21,240 bases of DNA from Verrucomicrobiota bacterium (GTDB lineage Bacteria > Verrucomicrobiota > Verrucomicrobiia > Chthoniobacterales > UBA10450): NCBI GenBank assembly GCA_003219115.1, contig QHPN01000112.1, positions 1 through 21,240 on the forward strand. The letters are read 5' to 3'. The position numbers and the translations under genes are program-made. The notes beneath the pieces were generated by a model that was given only the letters and a program-made list of their open reading frames with translations, made no database searches and was not told the DNA's origin. Below, piece after piece: positions 1-7,101 of the stretch. The stretch's first letter is position 1. The number at the start of each line of letters is the position of its first letter.

Positions 1-3000
1 AAGCGGGCGATCGCGTCAGCGACGAAACCGGCGAGCCGCGCTTTGTTGCCGGAGCACTTGGTCCCCTGCCCGTAACTGCGTCGCTGTCGCCGGATGTAAA
101 TGATCCGGGATTTCGCGCCGTTACATTCGACCAAATTAAGCAGAGTTATCGTGACCAGATCGACGCGTTACTTGAAGGCGGCGTCGATGTCTTACTGGTT
201 GAAACGATCTTCGACACTCTGAACGCCAAAGCGGCATTGGTCGCGATCTCTGAAGCGTTCGAGAAAAATGGTCGCGCGATTCCGTTGCTCATTTCGGGCA
301 CGATCACAGATCGATCGGGCCGCACTCTAAGCGGTCAGACTCTGGAGGCGTTTCTCACTTCCCTCGTGCACGCGGATCCGCTGGTAGTGGGATTGAATTG
401 CTCGCTTGGTCCTGATGAGATGAATCCATTCGTCGAGGAGCTGGCGCGCGTGGCGCCGACATTTGTCAGCGCTTATCCGAATGCCGGACTGCCGGACCCG
501 CTGTCCGAGACGGGATTTCCGGAAACACCGGAAACGTTCGCGCCGAAAATGTTGCAATGGGCGCGCAACGGTTGGCTGAACATGGTCGGCGGCTGTTGCG
601 GAACGACGCCGGCACACATCGCGGCATTTGCGGCGGCTGCCAAACAACTCCCTCCACGCGCGTTGCCGACTGGAAGCGCGGAATCCGATCCGGGGAGCGC
701 ACGCGCCTCGCGTGCCGTTTCCGGCGCCTCGCCGGAAACATCTTCCGAAACAACTTACTCAAAGCGTCGCTTACCACACTTGGACCGGCCCTGGGGGAAA
801 TACGCCGTGGCTTTCTGCACGCGGGATCGGCGCGAACTTAGTCCGGCAGAACGCGACATTGTCTTGCGAAGCGCATTGCGCGGGCACGAACATCAGCAAT
901 ACGAATTATACGTCGCGTGCGTGATGCCGGACCACGTGCATTTGCTTTTTGAGCCTCAAATCAAGGAGGCCTCTGATGGAAAGACAGTTTTTTGGGCGCT
1001 GAGCGAGATTCTCCATGGAATCAAATCGTCGACCGCACATCGCATCAATAAGGCGCGGGCGGAAACAGGCGCGGTTTGGGAAAAAGAATCAGTCGACCGG
1101 TTAATTCGCTCTGAAACTGATCTGCAGGAGAAATTCCTGTACATCTGCCGGAATCCGTGGGATTCGAATGTTGTCCTACAAAACGAAGATTATCCTTGGT
1201 TATGGACACAAGAGATGTCTTCGGCGGGGGCGCCGAAGACGGCACGCGAGGCGCGTGCGCTCCCCGATCCGCAATCCGCAATCCGCAATCCGCAATTCTC
1301 AGCTCCCCTACAGCTCTCGGGGCTCGAGCCGCTCAACATCACACCCGAGTTTGGATTCGCCGTCATTGGTGAGCGCACTAATGTCACTGGTTCGCCAAAG
1401 TTTTCGAAAGCAATCCTGGCCGGCGATTTCGACGGGGCCGTTGCAATTGCGCGGCAGCAGGTCGCGAATGGGGCCAATATCATCGACATCAATCTCGACG
1501 AAGGGATGCTCGATTCCGAAGCAGCCATGACGCGTTTCCTACATCACGTTAGCAGCGAACCGGAAATCACCCGCGTGCCGGTCATGATCGACAGCTCGAA
1601 ATGGAGCGTGATTGAGGCGGGATTGAAATGTGCGCAGGGGAAATGTGTGGTGAATTCGATCTCACTCAAGAATGGCGAGGAGGAATTCCTGCGTCAGGCG
1701 CTGCTGATCCGTCGTTACGGTGCAGCCGCAATCGTGATGGCTTTCGATGACCGGGGCCAGGCCGACACGTTTGAACGGAAAATCGAAATCTGCCGGCGTG
1801 CCTACGATTTGTTAACAAAGCACCTGAATTTTCCGGCCAGCGACATCATTTTCGACCCGAACGTGCTCACAGTTGCAACCGGATTAGAAGAGCACCGCAA
1901 TTACGCGGTCGATTTCATCGAGGCGACGCGCTGGATCAAAGACAACTTGCCCGGCGCCCGGGTGAGCGGCGGGATCAGTAACATTTCGTTTTCGTTTCGC
2001 GGGAATAATACCGTCCGCGAAGCCATGCACGCGGCGTTCTTGTATCACGCCATCCGCTCTGGCTTGGACATGGGAATCGTGAATGCAGGCCAGCTTGCCG
2101 TTTACGAAGAGATCGAACCGGAATTGCGCGAGCGCGTGGAGGATGTGCTGTTAAATCGGCGCGCTGATGCCACCGAACGATTAGTCGACTTCGCCGAGCG
2201 AGTGCAAGCGAAAGTGAAAGAGCCGGCGCAGGAAAAGGCCTGGCGTTCTGCTCCGGTCGAGGAACGGCTGAAGCATGCGCTCGTACACGGCGTCGTAGAT
2301 TTCATCGAAACTGACACCGAAGAAGCGCGCCGGCGATTTTCTAAACCGCTCCAGGTTATCGAAGGGCCGCTCATGGCCGGGATGAGCGTGGTCGGTGATC
2401 TGTTCGGCGCCGGTAAGATGTTTTTGCCGCAGGTAGTGAAATCCGCGCGAGTGATGAAAAAAGCCGTGGCCTATTTGATGCCGTTCATGGAAGCGGAGAA
2501 AACGGCCGGCGCGAAACCGCAGGCGCGAATCGTCATGGCCACCGTCAAAGGCGACGTCCACGATATCGGGAAAAACATCGTTGGCGTGGTCCTGCAATGT
2601 AACAACTACGATGTGATCGATCTCGGCGTGATGGTGCCGGCGGCGAAGATTCTGGAAACTGCGCGCGCGGTAAAGGCTGATGTCATTGGCTTGAGCGGAC
2701 TGATTACCCCTTCACTCGATGAAATGGTGCACGTGGCACAGGAAATGGAACGCGAGAATTTTCGTGTCCCACTTTTAATCGGGGGAGCAACGACGAGCCG
2801 CGCCCACACCGCGGTAAAAATCGCACCGCATTACAAATCGAGCACAGTGCATGTGCTCGATGCCTCGCGCGCGGTCGGCGTGATCAACAAACTGAGTAAT
2901 CCGAAGCTGGCCAAATCTTTTGACGAACAAACACGTGCGGACTACGAGCGTTTGCGCGCGGAACATTCTGCAAAACTCGGTCAACGCGAGTTGCTGATGA

Positions 3001-4016
3001 TCGCGGAGGCACGCAGGAACCGGACAGCGATCGACTGGAGCGCTTATCAGCCGCCGAAGCCGCAGTTTCTGGGAGTGCGGGCTTACTCCTCGGTCATCTC
3101 GAGCGAAAACACTAGTCCGCTTCGCTCCGCTCAGGATGACGGAGTGATAGTGCTAAAGACGTTGATTCCCTTCATCGATTGGTCGCCGTTCTTTCACACC
3201 TGGGAATTGCGCGGGCGTTATCCTGCGATTTTCGATGACGCCGCAATCGGGAAACAAGCGCGTGAATTATTTGATGATGCCCAAGAGTTGTTAGCGAAAA
3301 TTGTTGATCAAGAATTGCTGCAAGCGCGCGGAGTAATCGGATTCTGGCCGGCGAATGCAATCGGTGACGACGTTGAGCTTTTTACAGATGAGTCGCGATC
3401 GCGTCGGCTAACGACTTTGCATTTCCTGCGTCAGCAAATGCGAAAGCCGCGGGGGCAATTCAATCATTGCCTGGCCGATTACGTCGCGTCACAACAGGAT
3501 TACATTGGCGGATTTGCTGTGACTGCTGGTATTGGCGCAGATGAAGTCGCGGCAAAATTCAAGGCCGAACACGACGATTACAGTGCGATCATGTTGAAAG
3601 CGTTGGCAGATCGACTGGCGGAGGCGTTTGCGGAATATGCGCATAAACTTGCCCGCGACGTCTGGGGATTTGGTCACGACGAAAACCTGAGAGTGGAAGA
3701 TTTAATTCGGGAGAAATATCGCGGTATCCGACCGGCAGCCGGTTATCCCGCATGTCCGGATCATGCCGAGAAAAAAATACTGTTCGATTTGTTGGACGCC
3801 GAAAAGAATGCCGAAATCAAGCTCACGGAATCGTTCGCGATGCATCCGGGCGCCAGTGTGAGCGGACTTTATTTTTCGCATCCGGAAGCGAAATATTTTG
3901 GCGTCGGAAAGATTGGGCGCGATCAGATAGAGGATTATGCCGGTCGATGCGGTGAGTCGGTCGCCACGGTTGAGAAGCGACTGGCAACAAATCTTGGTTA
4001 CGAGCCGGGAACATGA
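1..4016 (+). CDS. metH: Cobalamin-dependent methionine synthase, 5'-truncated, with two in-frame insertions
   Basis: Transfers a methyl group from 5-methyltetrahydrofolate to homocysteine via cob(I)alamin in the cytosol. The gene enters the window already open; codons begin at nt 3, so the TTG at 237 is not the real start. Visible in order: homocysteine module with the three zinc-ligand cysteines (GLNCSLG, Cys codon 399; GGCCGTTP, Cys codons 594 and 597); pterin-binding module from VIGERTNVTGS (about 1362); cobalamin cap and Rossmann module with DVHDIG (about 2551) and GGATTSRAH; AdoMet reactivation module from about 3160 with RPAAGYPACP. The frame stays open through two foreign pieces, a RAYT unit (692-1265) and a short palindrome (3086-3145), both in inter-module linkers. 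Every MetH module visible here keeps its hallmark residues. Stop TGA at 4014. Family identity is certain; whether the chimera is made and active is inference. Confidence 0.95.
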   Translation, partial: AGDRVSDETGEPRFVAGALGPLPVTASLSPDVNDPGFRAVTFDQIKQSYRDQIDALLEGGVDVLLVETIFDTLNAKAALVAISEAFEKNGRAIPLLISGTITDRSGRTLSGQTLEAFLTSLVHADPLVVGLNCSLGPDEMNPFVEELARVAPTFVSAYPNAGLPDPLSETGFPETPETFAPKMLQWARNGWLNMVGGCCGTTPAHIAAFAAAAKQLPPRALPTGSAESDPGSARASRAVSGASPETSSETTYSKRRLPHLDRPWGKYAVAFCTRDRRELSPAERDIVLRSALRGHEHQQYELYVACVMPDHVHLLFEPQIKEASDGKTVFWALSEILHGIKSSTAHRINKARAETGAVWEKESVDRLIRSETDLQEKFLYICRNPWDSNVVLQNEDYPWLWTQEMSSAGAPKTAREARALPDPQSAIRNPQFSAPLQLSGLEPLNITPEFGFAVIGERTNVTGSPKFSKAILAGDFDGAVAIARQQVANGANIIDINLDEGMLDSEAAMTRFLHHVSSEPEITRVPVMIDSSKWSVIEAGLKCAQGKCVVNSISLKNGEEEFLRQALLIRRYGAAAIVMAFDDRGQADTFERKIEICRRAYDLLTKHLNFPASDIIFDPNVLTVATGLEEHRNYAVDFIEATRWIKDNLPGARVSGGISNISFSFRGNNTVREAMHAAFLYHAIRSGLDMGIVNAGQLAVYEEIEPELRERVEDVLLNRRADATERLVDFAERVQAKVKEPAQEKAWRSAPVEERLKHALVHGVVDFIETDTEEARRRFSKPLQVIEGPLMAGMSVVGDLFGAGKMFLPQVVKSARVMKKAVAYLMPFMEAEKTAGAKPQARIVMATVKGDVHDIGKNIVGVVLQCNNYDVIDLGVMVPAAKILETARAVKADVIGLSGLITPSLDEMVHVAQEMERENFRVPLLIGGATTSRAHTAVKIAPHYKSSTVHVLDASRAVGVINKLSNPKLAKSFDEQTRADYERLRAEHSAKLGQRELLMIAEARRNRTAIDWSAYQPPKPQFLGVRAYSSVISSENTSPLRSAQDDGVIVLKTLIPFIDWSPFFHTWELRGRYPAIFDDAAIGKQARELFDDAQELLAKIVDQELLQARGVIGFWPANAIGDDVELFTDESRSRRLTTLHFLRQQMRKPRGQFNHCLADYVASQQDYIGGFAVTAGIGADEVAAKFKAEHDDYSAIMLKALADRLAEAFAEYAHKLARDVWGFGHDENLRVEDLIREKYRGIRPAAGYPACPDHAEKKILFDLLDAEKNAEIKLTESFAMHPGASVSGLYFSHPEAKYFGVGKIGRDQIEDYAGRCGESVATVEKRLATNLGYEPGT
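692..739 (+). repeat. Left REP-like double hairpin of the RAYT unit
   Basis: Head GGGGAGC, then hairpin 1 (7-bp stem 699-705/709-715, loop CCT), then hairpin 2 (9-bp stem 717-725/731-739, loop GCCTC). The first 26 bases are the exact reverse complement of 1240-1265. It is translated within metH as part of the linker SARASRAVSGASPETS. Confidence 0.85.
1217..1265 (-). repeat. Right REP-like double hairpin of the RAYT unit
   Basis: Mirror image of the left end: hairpin 2 (9-bp stem 1217-1225/1232-1240, loop GGGGGC) followed by hairpin 1 and the tail GCTCCCC at 1259-1265. The inner stem sequence differs from that of the left copy, yet both pair perfectly. This suggests that structure is what is conserved in hairpin 2. 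Confidence 0.85.
1267..1294 (+). repeat. Four tandem copies of the 7-mer ATCCGCA in the metH linker
   Basis: ATCCGCA is repeated four times immediately after the right RAYT end, encoding part of DPQSAIRNPQF. The similar GAATCCGATCC lies just before the left end. The ancestral MetH linker probably already contained a low-complexity ATCC-rich stretch, which may have been the insertion target. Confidence 0.7.
3086..3145 (+). repeat. Short palindromic repeat inserted in frame in metH
   Basis: Imperfect inverted repeat: the left arm (3086-3105) contains GGTCATCTCGAGCG and the right arm (3128-3144) contains CGCTCAGGATGACGGAG. It adds about 20 codons (YSSVISSENTSPLRSAQDDG) to the linker between the cobalamin module and the AdoMet reactivation module; MetH proteins normally run straight into the (Y/F)IDW segment here. 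I recall the GTCATCCTGAGCG motif as a common dispersed repeat of soil bacterial genomes. Its presence elsewhere in this genome cannot be checked from the window. Confidence 0.65.
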
Positions 4017-4075
4017 CGAATGACCAATGACGACGCTCGAAGGAATGACGAAATGCGAATTGTCCTCTCAACATC

Positions 4076-4128
4076 TCGGGGCGACAGGATTTGAACCTGC
4101 GACCTGTCGCTGCGGCGACCGCTCTACA
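4076..4128 (-). pseudogene. tRNA-Pro 3'-end fragment (tRNA remnant)
   Basis: Read on the minus strand, this carries GTAGAGCG (as in the tRNA D arm), then a short hairpin GTCGC-CGCA-GCGAC where the 17-nt anticodon arm should be. After that comes the same T arm and 3' acceptor strand as the intact tRNA. There is no 5' acceptor strand and no 7-nt anticodon loop, so it cannot be a working tRNA. Confidence 0.75.
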
Positions 4129-4361
4129 CGAATGCGTCAAGTTCGTCGCGGCCACGTCCGGTTTTGTAATAAGGCTCCCCTTGGCAACGCTTCGCGACGG
4201 GTTGCAAAACTTTCGCTGTGAATCAGGATCCAGGGAACTCCGTGCTTAGTCGCCTTCATTTGACCAGTGTTGTGGCGATATAGACGGTGCGGAAGATCTT
4301 CGCATGAGCCGACATAGCGGCGGCCGGTTTTTTGACTCCGCAGAGCGTAACAATAAAACAC
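4124..4361 (-). pseudogene. Single-domain GIY-YIG endonuclease, frameshifted near its 3' end
   Basis: Starts with GTG at 4361, only 15 nt after the tRNA. The product opens MFYCYALRSQKTGRRYVGSC, matching the GIY-YIG strands, followed by HRLYRHN (catalytic Arg about residue 26) and TRREAL (catalytic Glu about residue 57). After EALPR the annotated frame degenerates (GALLQN...) and stops at 4137. The +1 frame instead reads EPYYKTGRGRDELDAFV and stops at 4124, matching the usual family ending. One extra G in a GGGG run at the AGGGGAG site explains the break. This is a true pseudogene or a one-base sequencing error. Small GIY-YIG proteins of this type are stand-alone nucleases of poorly known role; the position next to a tRNA suggests homing-like behaviour (inference). 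Confidence 0.75.
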
Positions 4362-4376
4362 CGAGATCGAAAAAAA

Positions 4377-4450
4377 TCGGGGCGACAGGATTTGAACCTG
4401 CGACCTCGTGGTCCCAAACCACGCGCTCTACCAAGCTAAGCTACGCCCCG
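4377..4450 (-). tRNA. tRNA-Pro (anticodon TGG)
   Basis: On the minus strand the 74-nt gene folds as a cloverleaf. The acceptor stem is CGGGGCG/CGCCCCG, the D arm contains TTGGTAGAGC, and the anticodon stem CGTGG/CCACG carries the loop TTTGGGA (anticodon TGG). The T arm is GCAGGTTCAAATCCTGT and the discriminator is A. CCA is not encoded. A run of seven T follows directly and could help end transcription. It reads CCA/CCN proline codons. Confidence 0.93.
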
Positions 4451-4562
4451 CTGGCGAACGGAGCATGACATGCGGGCGAAGTGGCCGCATGCAAAAAAAT
4501 GGACAGCTTGAAGAAATCGCTTATCGCTACGACAAATCTCAGGTTATTCCGACCACCCGACT

Positions 4563-5114
4563 TTGAAGGACCTGATCGCCAAACTTTTTTTGGTTGCCGC
4601 TTCGATGCAAATGTTCGCGGGGGCTGTCTTCGGGCAGGCTGCGGTTTCAAGTTCGACAAATCCGCAAGCAAGCGCGACGCCGCAGATTTCGCCGACCCCA
4701 TCAATGGAGGGACCTGCACCGCGTATTCCTGCGATTGACGAATTGGATCAGGCCTTTAAGCAAAGCTCGCTGGGCAAAGCGGCGGACGAGGCGCGCCTGC
4801 ACGCGCAATGGCGAGAACTCTCGAACCGGATCATTAATGAGCCTAATCTGGTCGCAGCACGAACCAAGGCGGAGAAGATGAGGACCGATCTGGCAAAACG
4901 CCAGCAACTGCGCCTCTACTACACCATGTTTTACGATCGAATGCGCGCCCAAGCCGTTTCGCCGGAACTCAAGACTTACATCGACACCCGCAAGACCCAG
5001 CATCTGGGATTAACGGCACAAAACCGGGTCCGCCCCTCGCCTAGCCCCGCTGCCACGCCAAAGCCGAAGCGCAAAGTCGAAGCGACGGTGCCTGAGCCGC
5101 CGTTGCCGCAATAG
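4563..5114 (+). CDS. Secreted hypothetical protein with proline/serine-rich ends
   Basis: 183 residues from a TTG start; no clear ribosome binding site is visible. Residues 1-25 form a signal peptide (charged MKDLIAK, hydrophobic LFLVAASMQMFAGAVF, likely cleavage after FGQA). The mature protein begins with a low-complexity S/T/P/A segment to about residue 55. A helical, charged middle follows (about 58-155, rich in R/K/E/Q). It ends with a PSPSPAATPKPKRK tail, giving a basic, probably periplasmic or cell-wall-associated protein. I do not recognise a family. It could be a verrucomicrobial lineage-specific envelope protein. The neighbours (tRNA upstream, response regulator downstream) give no functional hint. 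Confidence 0.7.
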   Translation: MKDLIAKLFLVAASMQMFAGAVFGQAAVSSSTNPQASATPQISPTPSMEGPAPRIPAIDELDQAFKQSSLGKAADEARLHAQWRELSNRIINEPNLVAARTKAEKMRTDLAKRQQLRLYYTMFYDRMRAQAVSPELKTYIDTRKTQHLGLTAQNRVRPSPSPAATPKPKRKVEATVPEPPLPQ

Positions 5115-5652
5115 CTAGCGAGTGGCTAAGAAAAAGACTGTTCCCTCCCCCGTCGAGCCTTTCGACAGTCGTGACGCCGCGATCCCCTAACAACTATTGG
5201 CTAACGAGTGCTGGACGCAAGACCCGGCTTCGATGTCCAGCGTTCGAGGTAACCTATTTCTGGATCGCTTGGAGGACATCGGCGTTCGCACGGGCGGGAG
5301 CCGAACAGAATGATGGTGGCGACGAACAAGACTGATTTTTGGGACACTCGCCACATGTTGAAACCAAAGACGCAGCGACTTACTTATAGCAATTATAACA
5401 GCTCTGACGGAACCTACCGGCTTCAGTTATAAGTTCCTCATCAAACATAGCTTATGCCGAGAACCGTATATTCGCAAGGACTCGGCCTTATACTGTCAAC
5501 GGAAAACAGCCCACCCGCTGCGTCGCGCCGCGGCTAGGCGGCTTGTTCTCTGCGCGAAATTTCTCCGGGGCCGCCCAACCACACAACTCACTTGCTTCGA
5601 TTGTGGTAACTGACGCCAGGCACTCGTGGCCGCGGTTCGTTTTTTCGGAGTT
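5115..5652. other. Intergenic stretch without a supported gene
   Basis: About 540 bp with no convincing coding frame; the only ORF on the minus strand (5488-5685) overlaps the next gene and resembles nothing known to me. A weak hairpin GTCGAGCCTTTCGAC lies about 40 bp after the previous gene and has no T run. The AT-richer part at 5380-5450 could hold a promoter for the response regulator, but no clear -35/-10 pair stands out. Confidence 0.5.
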
Positions 5653-6030
5653 ATGACCTTGCAGATACTGGTGGTCGAAGACCACGGCGATACCCGCCGT
5701 GTTTTAACCGGCTTGCTTGGCCATTTTGGTCATTCCATCTCTGCTGCGGATAACGTCGAAAGCGCGCTCGCGTTCGTGAGAGCGAAGCACTTCGATGCGA
5801 TCGTGAGCGACCTAGCTTTACCGGACGGCAGCGGATGCGATGTGATTCGTGAAGCGAAACGCTGCCAGCAGCTCACGGGCGTGGCGTTGACGGCAAACGA
5901 CGAGGACGACGATATCATGCGCGGACGCGATGCCGGCTTTGATTATCATTTGACCAAACCGATAGACTTCGCGCAATTACGCAATGTGTTGGGACAGATC
6001 GCGCAGGCTAAGAGTGGCCTGGACGCTTAA
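5653..6030 (+). CDS. Stand-alone response regulator receiver protein (CheY-like)
   Basis: 125 residues from ATG 5653. A GTG at 5626 is possible, but MTLQILVVEDH is the normal family start and CGGAG lies just upstream. It is a single receiver domain: acidic pair E9/D10, phospho-acceptor D53 in VSDLALPDG, switch Thr in ALTAN (about 80), and conserved Lys in LTKPID (about 102). There is no output domain, so it should act by protein-protein contact in a phosphorelay or as the partner of a hybrid kinase. No kinase gene is adjacent; the sensor fragment at 10084-10311 is 4 kb away and broken. The receiver assignment is certain, the pathway unknown. Confidence 0.9.
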   Translation: MTLQILVVEDHGDTRRVLTGLLGHFGHSISAADNVESALAFVRAKHFDAIVSDLALPDGSGCDVIREAKRCQQLTGVALTANDEDDDIMRGRDAGFDYHLTKPIDFAQLRNVLGQIAQAKSGLDA

Positions 6031-6111
6031 TATTTCCAGAAGGCCGAAGGACTGTTCCAGAGCGCCGTGAGGCGCCGATATATTATAGTTGCTTGTAAAC
6101 AAAATGCACAC

Positions 6112-6169
6112 AGCTCCCTAGGAGCGGCATGCCTGCTCTGAACGCGGAAACATGCCCTCCTACGGAGCT
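6112..6169. repeat. Imperfect palindromic repeat (AGCTCC...GGCATG type)
   Basis: The left arm 6112-6131 (AGCTCCCTAGGAGCGGCATG) pairs with the right arm 6151-6169 (CATGCCCTCCTACGGAGCT), with one mismatch and one bulge. It lies in the 258-bp gap between the response regulator and the convergent transglutaminase gene. There is no T run, so it is probably a dispersed MITE/REP-like element rather than a terminator. Confidence 0.6.
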
Positions 6170-6288
6170 AGCTTGATGACGTTGCGGGAATCTATGGACA
6201 TGCCGCACCTTCGGCGCTCAGTAGCTTCCTGCTGGCCCTTGCACGAATCATCGTCGCCATCTGGCATGGCAGCCACTCTCCCAATTAG

Positions 6289-7095
6289 CTATTTTACTTC
6301 TTCCGTCACGACCTCGAATTTCACTAGCTTAGCACTGCCGAAATTGGTCGTGAGCGCTACGTCGGCAGCGTCGCGACCGATGGCGATGAGAATGCGACCG
6401 ATGCGCCGCTGGTTGTGGCGGGCATCGAAGGTGTGCCATTTTCCGCCGAGAAAAACTTCGAACCACGCGCTGAAATCCATCGGGTAAGGCGCAGGTGGAA
6501 CTCCAATGTCCCCCAGGTAACCCGCAACATAACGCGCGGGGATATTGAGACAGCGACAGAAAGTGACCGCCAGGTGCATGAAATCGCGGCAAACGCCTTT
6601 GCCGTCGTGATAAACCTCCAGCGCGCTCTTCTGCGGATCAGCGAAACGATAATCAAAGGTGATGTGCTCATGCACCCAATCACAAATCGCTTGCACGCGG
6701 GACCACCCGGGACGTGTCGGACCGAAAAGTCTCCAAGCTTCATCATTTAATTTGTCCGTCTCGCAATAACGACTCGGAAGCAAAAAGCGCAGGGTTTCAT
6801 CTGGCAGGTCCTCGACGTTGTGTTGAATCGCCTCGGGCGCTTCCGGGTCAGGCTCACCACTGTCGCGAATCCTTGTATCAAGACTAAATCGAACCATGCC
6901 CGGTGGCGCGAGCAAACGGCCACAAATATTTCCGAAAGCATCGAGGTAACTGTGCACTGGCAGGTTCGGCTCGACCTCTATTTCCTCAGGTGATTCCAGA
7001 TCGTCACGTCGTGACGGATGGACATAAAGCATCGCGATCAAAGGCGTTGAATTCGAAAGCTCAAATGAAATGTCGTATCCGATTCGGATCAGCAT
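6289..7095 (-). CDS. Transglutaminase-fold (cysteine protease-like) family protein
   Basis: 268 residues, ATG at 7095. The N-terminal 80 or so residues form the beta-rich segment usual ahead of bacterial transglutaminase cores. The core spans about 130-230: nucleophile Cys169 in GVCRDFMHLAVTFCR, then MDFSAWFEVFLGGKWHTFDARHN with the triad Asp at about 224. The position that is His in classical cores is Ser209 here (MDFSAW); I recall this as normal for this bacterial subfamily, so it need not mean inactivity. No signal peptide, so cytosolic. The start lies 6 bp after the stop of the upstream gene (7102-7905), so the two are probably one minus-strand operon. Substrate unknown; protease, peptide ligase or amidase roles are possible. 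Confidence 0.85.
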   Translation of the reverse strand: MLIRIGYDISFELSNSTPLIAMLYVHPSRRDDLESPEEIEVEPNLPVHSYLDAFGNICGRLLAPPGMVRFSLDTRIRDSGEPDPEAPEAIQHNVEDLPDETLRFLLPSRYCETDKLNDEAWRLFGPTRPGWSRVQAICDWVHEHITFDYRFADPQKSALEVYHDGKGVCRDFMHLAVTFCRCLNIPARYVAGYLGDIGVPPAPYPMDFSAWFEVFLGGKWHTFDARHNQRRIGRILIAIGRDAADVALTTNFGSAKLVKFEVVTEEVK

Positions 7096-7101
7096 AGTAT
7101 G

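Larger units (their letters stand above)
692..1265 (+). mobile_element. RAYT (REP-associated tyrosine transposase) unit inserted in frame in metH
   Basis: Between the homocysteine and pterin modules lies a full Y1/HUH transposase domain, about nt 760-1215. It has the strand KYAVAFCTRDRR, the HUH motif MPDHVHLLFEP (His codons 933 and 939), and the helix KFLYICRNPWDSNVV whose Tyr (codon 1140) is the expected nucleophile, followed by EDYPWLW. These are hallmarks of RAYTs, which nick and move REP palindromes as single-stranded DNA. The unit is bounded by a perfect 26-bp inverted repeat (692-717 and 1240-1265), each copy backed by a second hairpin. There is no in-frame ATG or GTG just upstream of the domain, so it would now be translated as part of MetH. 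GATCC occurs directly outside both ends (687-691, 1266-1270). Removing 579 bp (element plus one GATCC) restores a plain MetH linker in frame. Confidence 0.9.
4076..4376 (-). mobile_element. Putative minimal tRNA-anchored GIY-YIG unit
   Basis: A 301-bp segment directly downstream of tRNA-Pro, consisting of a GIY-YIG nuclease gene and a second copy of the tRNA 3' end. The 30 bp at 4076-4105 are identical to the 30 bp at 4377-4406 in the tRNA. An intact tRNA, then cargo, then a tRNA 3' fragment in direct orientation is the classic outcome of insertion at a tRNA 3' end with restoration of the gene. Here the only cargo is a nuclease and no integrase is present. The mobility is inferred from this arrangement. 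Confidence 0.6.

Noticed and set aside
692..1265. RAYT region as an ordinary extra MetH domain
   Set aside because: Perfect inverted ends, the HUH/Tyr motifs and a near-identical element elsewhere in the window identify it as a mobile unit.
4076..4128. A second functional tRNA
   Set aside because: No 5' acceptor strand, and the anticodon arm is a 14-nt hairpin with a 4-nt loop.
4469..4491. Hairpin CATGCGG...CCGCATG followed by seven A, as a terminator
   Set aside because: The T run would precede, not follow, the hairpin on the minus strand, and there is no T run on the plus strand; it also lies upstream of the tRNA.
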